Notes under the pieces: generated by a model
Databases searched by the model: none
What the model was told of the DNA's origin: nothing
Seen by the model: the letters and a program-made list of their open reading frames with translations, nothing else
Shown: in pieces, positions 54,623-64,000 of the stretch
Position numbering within the stretch: position 1 is the first letter of the stretch
How the letters are laid out: each line of letters starts with the position of its first letter
Origin: Clitopilus passeckerianus
Taxonomy: Eukaryota > Basidiomycota > Agaricomycetes > Agaricales > Entolomataceae
Assembly (NCBI GenBank): GCA_944990035.1
Contig: CALYLX010000079.1
Location: 1-64,000, forward strand
DNA length: 64,000 bases
Direction of reading: 5' to 3'
Program-made: the position numbers and the translations under genes

Positions 54623-57521
54623 TTATGACAGGCCCTTCATACGTGCCTTCACCGTAAGGCTTTCCATTGGAATAGCCTTAATCTCGTCCTTATCCTCACC
54701 CTTTCTCCACCTGTCTACCAACCCCTTTGCCTCGTAGGCAGAAATCCCATTTTCCGCTGTCCCAACTGTGACATGCAGCACCTTCCTCAGCTCTTCGCCC
54801 AGCCCCTCCAAGAATTGCTTTCCCAAACCCTGAGCATGTTCCTCTTCGATCGCCTCCGTCTCTGCCGCTTCCACCTCATCCACAGTCAAAGCCATGACCC
54901 TCTCATCCCACACAAGATTCCCCAGCTTGACTGCGAATAGAGGCGACTGTGGAACGGTCCGCAGATTCTGACAGGCAGCCCAGAGCTGCCTGGCGGCTGC
55001 AATTTCCGCATCTGCACCTTCCTTGAGATTATTGGAGTGGACGATCGTAATATGTGGGCGAGCCGTAATCCGCTTCCCGACCTTCAGAGCCTCGAGTTTC
55101 ATCAACCCTGCATCCAGCAGCTCTTCGTCTGATACAGCGGGCTTGGCTTTTGCAGTTTCCAAAGCCTTCCCCAGTTGTCCATACAGCTCAATCTCCGGCA
55201 GAAGCCCGAAGTACCTCGTCCCATCCTTCGCCTTCGCCTTGTTCTTCTCCTCCCTCTTCACAATCGCTGGACTGTATCCCTGCCCCACAGCCACAGCCTC
55301 CCGGATCTCTTCATCCGTAGGCCGCTCGACACCAATTACCCTCACGCAAGCATCCACAGCCCTCCTAACCGTCTGCTCCAAATTCTCCTCAAGATCCATA
55401 TCCACAATCTCCCCCACCCTCTCCCAACCCTCGTTATCAGCTTCCTCCTCAGCAGCCGACACAGCCTCTTCCTCCTCTTCACTTTCCTCCCTCCTCTCCC
55501 TCCTGCTCTTCTTCTTCTTCCCCTTATTCTTCGCCACCTTGCGATCCTGAGATAGGCCTTCTTCCGGGCTCAGCTCCTCCAGCTGGTTGATGAACATCCA
55601 TACGACCTCTTCGTGCTTTCTCTCTTCACTCGCATCGTACGTCAAGCTTTGGTGGTTTCCGCCCCTGTCGAGGATTCGGTCTGAACATACACGGTGAACC
55701 GTGGCTGGTGGCTGGGCGGAGAGGGACGTGGACCAGTTGAGGTATAAGAGTCGGGTGCGCTGCTTACGGTTACGCGCAAGATCGAGCAGTTGCTGCCGAT
55801 GTTGGCGGAGATGATTATTTCTACGTTGAGAGAGAAATATTATAGAGGATTATGGAGTAGAGGAAATCGAACATACTTATCAGCAATAACGACGCCTTTA
55901 TCCTTGAGCAGCGAAGTGACATTCTTCAGGAACTGGGCTGCAGGCTTCTTGCCTGGAACGTCGTCAGACTGGGTATGGCCGAATCCGAAAAGATGTGATA
56001 GGGCGACAGAAACTGCCGTTTTACCTATTAGAAAAGAATAGTAAAGTCAGGACTTATGATATTATGAGAACAGGTGAGAGACATACCACAACCAGGAATC
56101 GCAACGGGAACAATAATCGTCTTCTCAAACGGACCCTTTGTCACCAGCTCATCTTCGCTGTCAACAGCCACTTTCAACCCTCTTCCTTCCTTCTCTTCCT
56201 GCTTCAACCAATCCAAGAACCTCTGCCTGGTCGCAATGATCCCCTTCCCCTTCGCAAAATCCTTGAACTGATTGGGATCCCTCTTAATCTCCTCAACCAC
56301 CCACTTCACATACACCTTCGTCTCCGGCCTCTGCATCTTGCTCTTCGGCAACTTCGAAGTCGTCAGCTTCGCCACCGGGTCCTTATTTGCAGACGCCAGG
56401 AGGGATTTGGTTACCTCCCTCCAGTCACGGTACATCATGTATGGCTCGTCGAACTTGATCTTGAAAAAGAACGACGAGCCAGCGGCGTAGGGTGAGCGGG
56501 TGGCATCGGTGTGCTTGGAGCCGGTGGGAGGTGAGGAGACGTGAGTCCGCACGACGAAGCCTTCGACCATCTCGTCGTCCCACATTCCGGTGCGGCCAAC
56601 GTCTTCAGCGAAGGTGCGGACTTCGTCGATGGTGTTGAGGACGACGGAACGTGTGCGGATGAACCCCCATTCGGTGGCGAAGGCGTCGACTGTGGGTTGG
56701 TCGAGGGTGGCAAAGTCCTTGGTGGAGAGGTTCAGACCGTGCAGATGTAGACCGGTAAGCTCAGGTGGGTAGGGGAGGACGTGTTCTTCGAAGGAGTCAT
56801 CACATAGCTGGATACGTGATCGTTAGCTTGTAATTTGGACTTAGAGGTGTCATGCCGTGGGCATACCTCTGCGATCGCTGTCCAGTTGTTATCCCAAAGA
56901 ACCTTGGCAAGATCCTCCTCCTTCTTGCCTTTCTGGTCGATGTACCTTCGCAACCACTCCTCACCCTTCTCTGCGTGGCTCATCTGTACACCCTCAATGT
57001 GTCCCAGGGAATGCTTGGAGGTGACGAGCAGCTTGGTGGGTGTGAGGGCCGCGATGAAGATGATGCAGCCATTAGATTTCAGAGATAGGATGTATGGCGC
57101 CGAGGTATGGTCTTTGAGAGCTGGCCACTGTTCAAAATTGAGAATGAGTCATCAATGGATCGAGTCACGATAGGTGTGGCGCACGTACAGTACACCAAGG
57201 AACTTCGCCGATGTTGAAGAACTTGTCGTATCCTCGGATCACAATCCTCGATAGCTGGCCATCAGGAAGCACTTCATCCGAAACATCATCATCTTCAAGG
57301 TCTTTGTGCTCAACGGTGAACAGCCCTCTAGCTAGTGTCGGGAACGGAGATGGAATATCATAGTATTTGAATTCGTTCATCTTCCAGCTCCGAATTCGGA
57401 TTCTTGAATCCGCTGGAGCAGAGTATTCATGTGGTTTAATAAGCTTCGGGGACTTTTTTGAGATATAGTGCAGCTCCTCGATGAGCTCAGCATCCCGAGC
57501 GTTTTTCTTCCGAGGCGCCAT
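54623..57521 (-). CDS. TRL1: tRNA ligase (Trl1-type, three-domain)
   Basis: Joins tRNA halves after intron removal and, in fungi, also splices HAC1-type mRNA. The N-terminal adenylyltransferase domain has GYDKFFNIGEVPW and YILSLKSNGCIIFIAAL, where K-S-N-G is the nucleotide-accepting lysine motif (KxxG), then KHSLGHIEG, EGFVVRTHV and FFFKIKFDEPYMMYRDWRE. The kinase domain begins VPVAIPGCGKTAVSVALSHL, with the P-loop split by an intron, and continues VVIADKNNHLRQHR. The phosphodiesterase domain has an acidic/basic low-complexity insert (KKKKSRRERREESEEEEE) and the two HxT motifs HITIVH and HVTVGT. About five exons, all in frame. A partial duplicate of its 3' end lies at 51211-51700. Confidence 0.94.
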
Positions 57522-60500
57522 CGTGGTAAAAGTGAACCTGTGTGGTGCTGATACAAACGTGCACGCTGAGGGTTTAGCTCTAAGAAATGGGCTTCTGCCC
57601 GTTCTGAAGATGGTGAATATGTTGATATTGACGACGGCCGTCGAGCCTGTTTATACGAAGGGGGTGTTGTCAAGCTGTGTCCAGCCCGACAGAAACCCAG
57701 TCATCGACGTCGAAGTTGACACCGCCAGCGCCCACAACAGCGCTGCCAAAAATTTGATTGTCGATCTAATCAGATATCAGGTCAAAGTCACACTGATAAC
57801 TACTAGCCACGTGACGATGCTGGTGTCTCTCATAAGAGAACTGTCAAAAATAGTGTCGCAAAACTTTGAAATACTCTGGTATTTAACTGGGGATTAGCGG
57901 CCACGTTATGTCGTTGAAACAGCGGTTATCAAGGCTTAGAGCGAGGTAAAAGTCCTCAACAAGTTGATCACGGTCGCTCAAAACCTGGGTTAGTAGTTAG
58001 TGAATTGAATCTTTCTGCCATGGGGGAAGACGGAGCCAGGTGTAATATAGTAGTTGGATCTGAGCCTTTAAAAGGATAAGACCTCAGTACCGCTTGTACA
58101 TCCCGGTCCTCACTTGAACGTCCCGCCGGCGGACACCTGCGGCATCGGGAAACTGGGTGGGACAATGTGCAGCAAACATCGGAGCATTGATGTCGTGCGC
58201 TGTATCCTGCATTCGTACACCTAAAACTTGGAGTGTCCGGGGAGAATGAACTCACACCGCCCAAAGAACCCTTGGCTAACTCTCGATGGATTATAACGTG
58301 AGGATTCGAAAGTTCACTGAGTCGATTCTTGCGGATTGATTCGTCGTCCTCGGAAAAGGCAGAACGAGGTATCTCTCATCACATATCTGCTTGGCTTCTG
58401 ACATTCTTGACGCTCTTCCGCCGGACTGTATACGTTCTTGGAGGCTAATAAGCAGCTGCAGGCGACTCGGAGCAGCCACATTGAATCGCGTGGAGACCAT
58501 CATATGCGACCGTCCTCCTATAACTTGATTCTTCTACTACGGTCCTTTGAGCCGTAGGCCTCCTCCGCTCTCGGAGAGCTTACTACGGGCAATCGAGCCG
58601 ACGGTAGAAGCCCGTCATGTGTTTGAAGCTACGTATTGCACCTGCTTTGGCTTTATTGTAGCGACCAATGTTCAACAAGGCTGGTTTAGGCTACGGCCTC
58701 GGACCGAATGTTGTAAATGTAAAAAGGGAAGATTGCCGCCTTGTGCACTTTTTTAGCACCTTTCCGATATGGCGCAGCTTTTTACACTTTTTTTTGGTCA
58801 AACTCAGTAGGTGTCTTGGCACCAGTCGTGGTACTTGCTATTATGTTGTTCTATCGGGTGACATACCCACTACTTCCAACAATATATCGCCGGCGATTTC
58901 AATCATAAGAGAACAAAAAGACCATGCAGGGAACCAACAAGTCCCGCCAGCTCCTCCATTCTAGGAGCTGTCAGTAAGGGTCAATGTACCCTTAGATGAG
59001 GACTTCCGGACCGTGTATAACAAGACGGATTAACCTATGCTTACCGTATCGGATATAGCGTCAGGAGCACAATAATCACGGATCTCCTCCGCCTTCTTGT
59101 TCTGCTTGCCATCGTATCAACAGGCTGCCCGAATTCGTTCAAGAGCGTCCAAAACGTCCAATAGCGTTGATGGCCATGTCCAAAGCAAGATCGCCGATTC
59201 GGTCGATCGGACCGGCTAATTCAAATATTGATCCGCTTGGCCGAACAAAGATTTTCTCCGAGATTCGAGCATGCTGTTGTTAATCCTTTCTCTTTGCCGG
59301 GGCTCCTCGGTTTACTGGAGTTCATCTAGACAGGGCTGGCGGTCGTGGTAGTCGACTGTAGAGAAGGTTTCCCCGAGACGCAGCACGATGCAAAGTCACT
59401 TCCGCAACGGTCGTCAAATTTCAGCATCATGCACGAGCAATGAACGTGAAGTCGAGGATTTGCTATAGAATGACGGCAGGCCTGAACACGTTTATTGTCA
59501 ACCGCTCTCACACATGGCCTTAACCGAATCGATTGAATCATAAATGACTTTGCTTCCCGGCCTTCTATGTTTCTATGAACGACGTCCTGGGCTAATATTC
59601 TCAGGCCAGTTAATAGAAAACGTTCATTTCGTCATCATGCATGCCGGCAGGTGTGAGAACAAAAACGGAAAATCCAGGAGGCGTCATCGCAGGACTAGTC
59701 CTATCGATCCGGATGAGACACAACCAGACAATAACGCACGAACCTGAAGGTTGGAAGATCGTCAAGCTTTTTCCACTTGACGCATTAGCCATGTGTAATT
59801 TCATTTCCTTGTCCATGGTACAATGCGCCTTAGTGGAGAGGGCCTGAGATTGACTGGGAAAACGCGGCACTCCGGCCGACTCGGGATCCTAAAGAGGCAA
59901 CTTTCAATAGCGACGCGCACCCAAAAAAAATTCCGAAACCATATCGAAACTCTATATCCATATCGCATCAGCCATCACGCTCAGTAAAAAAGAAAGTCGG
60001 TGAAAATCAGTATTAGGTCATTCGAAGTCATGGTCTGGTCACATTTTTGCCTTTCCATCAGGGTCGTACCGCCTATCAACTATTTCGGCTGCTCTGCCGA
60101 GGTGAAGTTACGTTCACTCAGATGGAAGTCAATGATAGTCAGAATGTGGTCAGTCATAGTCAGAATTTGGTCAGTCATAGTCGGAATTGCGCCGTCTATA
60201 GTCAGTCCAGTTATTGTGGTCTTTCTCGTTGATAAGCACCCCACAACCGCTCTGCATACTGAACTGGATTGACTATGTACAATATACACTAATTAGTTGG
60301 CCCTTGCAAGGTCCTACATCTTGGAAATAGTCTAGCTTCGATGACGGATTCGGAATGCGTGTATGGAGATGTTGCCTGAGTAGGCAGGTAGAGTTCTTTT
60401 GCCCTGGCAGAGATTCATATTATTGAAGGCAGTCAGGAATACTCGGATCGAAGGCATCATCATGTATTGGGAATATATTTGTTAACTTCCAAGTCTGAGC

Positions 60501-61496
60501 CTCATCGACTGGTGGTCTTGATTTCTGCTAAGTCCTTCGGCGATCACCGACATCACGTGCTTTGACAATACTTGTCGCGTCGCTGTTGGACTTGTTCCGA
60601 GTCTTCCTCCTTCTCCTCCTGCTCGGTTGTCCTCTGCTGGCTGCGGTACCCTCATAGGAAAACGAACGGCCTCATAATGTTTGGTAAGCTACCCTACTTA
60701 TCTACTCATGCTCCTCCAACTCAGACTAAACTGAAGAGGTTTTCAGAACCAGGGAGTATCGTTGGACCGGACAGCACTGAAGGACCAATATCCATTTGCG
60801 AGTCCAGGAAGGAGTCGGAACTACCCAATGGAAGGGCCTCCTGTGAGTGTGTGCCCATTTTACTTGACCTTTTATTGACCGTCCTCCAAACCGGCTCTCA
60901 CAGGATCCCCTCATTGGATTTTCCTTAACCAAATGTATTACTCTACAGCCCTCTAGATATGATCGTGTATTGTAGCGTAGTTTGGAATAAAAGGGTTTTC
61001 CAAATATTCAATAGACCGAAATAACGCCAGCTGGCAACTGAAAGCGGCTCAAAATATCTGACTAGAGAATGACTAGCATCATGACCGAGATCTGACTGTC
61101 TTGACCATTCACTGACCGTTGGCGGCTGAAGCGGAATCAATCGGAATCAGGGTCATCAGTTATGAGAGTTACTAACCGAAATATAGTCATTATTCTAGTC
61201 AGTACGAAGTATCAAAAAACGACATTTTACAACCATCAGTCAATCACGACCGTCCAGTGACCAAGCACTGACTTTTCCTTTTTACTGAGCATCACGGACG
61301 TTATAGCATTTGGGTGGCTATCCCCTTTACTCCGCTTGCTCCTTCCACCTCGTCGAATAGGCTCTTCCTTCTGGCCCTGGGCTTGAAACATGCTATATAA
61401 ACTCGCTTGTGTTTGCTACCCACTTTCCTCACTGTGCCAGGTTCTCTCCCTTCACACTCACCAACCACCAAGCTCATCGACAGTTCATCCATAGTC
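57522..61496. other. Gene-poor region, about 4 kb
   Basis: No family was recognised on either strand. Short open frames have neither typical splice structure nor conserved motifs. A small 21-bp minisatellite lies at 60135-60200. Degraded transposon sequence is possible, but no transposase or reverse-transcriptase motif was seen. Confidence 0.45.
60135..60200. repeat. 21-bp tandem repeat, three units
   Basis: Unit ATAGTCAGAATGTGGTCAGT-C at 60135-60155 is repeated at 60156-60176 with one change and at 60177-60197 with more changes, followed by a partial unit ATAGTCAG. The period is a multiple of three but no gene is evident. Confidence 0.8.
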
Positions 61497-62278
61497 ATGA
61501 TCGTGTCCTTGCTCAAAATCCCTTTCTTGGCTTCCATCGTTTGGGGTATTCGCACTGTCGGCACACCACCAACCAAGGCTGCCGGACCAGACGAGCCTCG
61601 TAAACCAGACTTGGTCGAGGTCGTCTTCCTTTCATTCATTTCTTTGATCAAGGTATGTGCTTTCGTCTTACCCTTCGCTTCGAGTGATGTGCTCATTGGA
61701 CCCACAATGATTAGGCTTCGTTCCTGGCGCCGCCAATCCTCGAGCTGGCAGCGATCATCGCAAGAAATACGTCGACGTACTGGCTCTCTCAACGAGTCCT
61801 CTCCCTCCTCCTACCTTCAGGATACCCTTCCGTCGCCGACTACCTACGTCTTACCCCACTCTTCCTCCTCGGCTGGGCGGTTTGCATAACCGGGGCTCTC
61901 CTTCGACTCCATTGTTACCGCGTTCTTGCGGAGCAATTCACTTTCGAGCTCGGGATCAACAAAGACCATCGGCTAGTTACCTCTGGCGTCTACGCCTATG
62001 TCCGACATCCGAGCTATACGGGCGCACTCGTGGCTGGGACTGGAGCACTGATCTCGTACGGATCACCTGGTGCCCTCCTCACTGAAGCTGCTAGGAGTAG
62101 CAACAGCATCTGGCCAACCATCGCTTTGGCATTCGAGGGCCTGCTTATGGTGATGCTCTTCAAGATGCTGCAGAAGAGGATGCAAAAGGAGGACGTTATG
62201 TTGAGGGATGAGTTCCAGGACGAGTGGGATATGTGGGCTACACAGGTCCCGTACAAGCTTATACCTGGTGTGTACTAA
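61497..62278 (+). CDS. Isoprenylcysteine carboxyl methyltransferase-like membrane protein
   Basis: Exons 61497-61652 and 61715-62278 (intron 61653-61714) give 239 residues. Hydrophobic segments include VVFLSFISLIKASFLAPPIL, LFLLGWAVCITGALLRL and TIALAFEGLLMVMLFKM. The ICMT/PEMT-fold signature HRLVTSGVYAYVRHPSYTG is intact, with the R-H-P triplet that contacts S-adenosylmethionine, and the C-terminal EFQDEWDMWATQVPYKLIP matches the family end. True Ste14/ICMT methylates prenylated CaaX cysteines at the ER. Basidiomycetes carry several ICMT-like paralogs, so the substrate is not certain. Confidence 0.86.
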
Positions 62279-62951
62279 GCAGTTCCGGACTTTGTATCAG
62301 TAGGACTTAGGAGGATTATACTATTACTGTTTATATTTCGTAGAATACCACTAGTACATATTTTATTATTATGTGGAGACACTGGCTGAACTGTTGTACA
62401 ACAATTAATACATTTGGATCCATTCCAAAACTACTCCTGCATTGAGACGGCTCACCCCATAAGCAAGAATCGTAATCGACGCACATCTAGACGCCAACGT
62501 TATTATAACATGAAGAGAGCACGTTTTACTCAGTATTCCCACTGGAAGTCCAAAAGCGACGACGTAACGTTATGACGACGCCAGAACCAGCATACGGGGA
62601 GCGCTGCGCTATATGGAACAATCGCTCAAAGAATTCTTGGCTGGGGCCCCAGGTTCTTCAATGCCAATTCAAGATTTTCACGTCCAGCTCCTCTCGAACG
62701 CCGAGGTGTTCGCAGTTGATAACAATCAGAAGTCGACCAACTCAGAAAGGCGCCCCCTGAGAGACGGCGTGGTCAGGAGAGGGGCTAAGAACCGACAGAA
62801 CCGTGCAGCAGGATTCAATTTGTTGGTAGAGACTCTACGGTCGGGTCGTTCGAATAGTATTACTCACACCAACGAGGGGCTCAGCTTGATCGCAAGCGAG
62901 GAACGAAGTTGTTCATAATATACATTGAATGCTGACGATAGCGATTTTGAA
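62279..62951. other. Intergenic, nothing recognised
   Basis: Contains an open frame (62613-62918, 101 codons) with no family features. No gene is called. Confidence 0.4.
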
Positions 62952-63004
62952 CCCATTACTCTCGGTAGGTCACGTTCAGAATGTGACCTACTGAGACTAA
63001 TGGG
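62952..63004. repeat. Inverted repeat, 22-bp arms with 9-nt loop
   Basis: The left arm 62952-62973 and right arm 62983-63004 are complementary except at two positions, with GTTCAGAAT as the loop. It lies about 85 bp past the stop codon of the minus-strand gene at the right end, so it may sit in that gene's 3' UTR or terminator region, or be a small palindromic element. Confidence 0.75.
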
Positions 63005-63087
63005 TGTTCACACCTTTTAATTATGGGAGAACTCGACAAAACGCTCAGACCACATCCACTCTCCAACGCACGTCTACAAAATAAGAG

Positions 63088-64000
63088 TCAACACTGGGAT
63101 GTGAATTCGAGTAAGAAAACGCTTACGTTGAGATACCAACGTTCGTTATCCTTGAGGAAAGCTGGAAGAGACTCGGCTGAATTTGATGCGCCTGCTGGCA
63201 CGCCGATGCGCTAGGAGTGAATTTAGGCGATAGTACGAGAAAAAAGGAGTCGCATCGTTTCTACGTACATGAGGCAGAACCATATGCTGGCCCCTCCGCT
63301 GAAGCCCAGCCTTCTTCAAGGCCTCTTCAAGACCATGCTTGCGAAGATAATCATTGAAAGAAGCCGAGTTTTCCATTGCCGCCGTGAGCGTGGTGAAATA
63401 ACCGGTAAGAATCCCCGCTTTCAAAAGGCAGCATTGGCCACATCGATTGGGAGCGAAAAGGGTGATACATACCAAGCCGTTTAACTTCTTGAGGAGACGT
63501 AGCGGAGTCGATCTTGGGTAACTGCGGATTCATTGTAAATTCGGTTGCATGGAAGAATAATGCCATAACATGGTTGCTTACCTTGCCTTCGTCAATGTAG
63601 CGTTGCAGGAGACCTGAAGTCTTGTCAGAAGAAATCGACTGCCAATTTGCGCCCTTCTGGGAGACCGGCCAGTTCATGAAGTACGCAAGTATGCAACTGT
63701 CCTCCTTGTCGTTCAACAGTGGGCCCCAGTCGTCAAGAACACTGGATATTCCGCAATAATTCTCATCCACAAGGTTGGATACGTGTATACGATCAAAACC
63801 ACCCCTGAAGGTCAGCAGACCTGGTGCCATGCTTGATGAGGGTGTTTTAAGAAGACGATGAGAGAGTTCGCTCGCATCAGAACAGAATAACTCGAAATTG
63901 ATCGAGAATCGGCGAAGACGGTCGATGAAGGTTCGGAAGGTATCGGAGAGGAAGAAGTAAAGGCACCCATAGAGGTCTTCCTTTGGGGCCCCATGCGTCT
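63088..64000 (-). CDS. DUF4470-like protein, 5' end outside the window
   Basis: Reading into the window from the right edge on the minus strand: YGCLYFFLSDTFRTFIDR, FSINFELFCSDASELSH, FDRIHVSNLVDENYCG, LDDWGPLLNDKEDSCI and LAYFMNWPVSQKG. The DRIHVSN...YCG...WGPLL...FMNW series is characteristic of the fungal DUF4470 family, often found with MYND zinc fingers. Introns near 63424-63474 and 63213-63267 lead to NDYLRKHGLEEALKKAG and a last exon with ASNSAESLPAFL and LNVSVFLLEFTSQC, ending at TGA 63088-63090. The N-terminal part lies beyond the window. Function unknown. Confidence 0.7.

Noticed and set aside
60572..60928. 118-codon open frame on the + strand in the gene-poor region
   Set aside because: No family motif, splice structure or composition typical of the coding genes here.
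1..64000. CRISPR arrays, bacterial operons, prophage or plasmid features
   Set aside because: None present; the sequence is intron-rich eukaryotic DNA throughout.

Overview
The window looks like chromosomal DNA of a basidiomycete fungus, most likely an Agaricomycete. Genes are split by many introns of about 50-65 nt, mostly GT-AG with a few GC-AG. The conserved proteins (BRR2, an E(z)-type methyltransferase, a Trl1-type tRNA ligase, thymine-DNA glycosylase, a short fungal metallothionein) are fungal in type. The tandem BTB, MFS and orphan families are typical of basidiomycete accessory regions. The species cannot be named from the sequence.

Layout. 1-2.0 kb: a UstYa-like (DUF3328) gene and a nucleotidyltransferase-fold gene, each with one apparent frameshift. 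2.4-8.6 kb: four tandem BTB-type paralogs on the + strand, two of them with altered reading frames. 9.0-14.9 kb: a 16-exon minus-strand gene joining a cellular RNA-dependent RNA polymerase to a UPF1-like SF1 helicase. 15.1-17.4 kb: a small P-loop (AAA_28-like) gene and an intact TDG/Mug glycosylase. 18.2-21.5 kb: a decayed aminoglycoside-phosphotransferase-like gene and a decayed TDG duplicate that has lost its catalytic exon. 21.7-29.0 kb: spliceosomal helicase BRR2. 29.5-32.6 kb: an EZH2-type H3K27 methyltransferase, divergent from BRR2. 33.0-34.6 kb: a low-complexity unknown protein. 35.6-35.8 kb: a 36-residue metallothionein in three tiny exons. 36.5-38.8 kb: two orphan paralogs. 39.1-45.8 kb: three tandem MFS transporters. 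46.6-54.1 kb: a tandem array of a novel family (disordered RS-rich body, C-terminal hydrophobic anchor), interrupted by a MITE-like element and a duplicated piece of tRNA ligase. 54.6-57.5 kb: the intact tRNA ligase. 57.5-61.5 kb: no gene recognised. 61.5-62.3 kb: an ICMT-like methyltransferase. The right end is a partial DUF4470-like gene.

The strongest biological signal is the RdRP-helicase fusion. Fission yeast RDRC uses separate Rdp1 and Hrr1 proteins for these two roles; here the exon phases join them in one reading frame, apart from one discrepancy near 10.94 kb. An E(z) methyltransferase and a thymine-DNA glycosylase lie nearby, but no functional link between them is shown. A second theme is decay limited to accessory genes. 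BRR2, EZH2, TDG, tRNA ligase and the MFS genes translate cleanly, while UstYa, the NTase, two BTB copies, the APH, the TDG duplicate and at least one orphan-family copy carry indels or stops. That argues against general sequencing error, though several indels lie in homopolymers and need checking.
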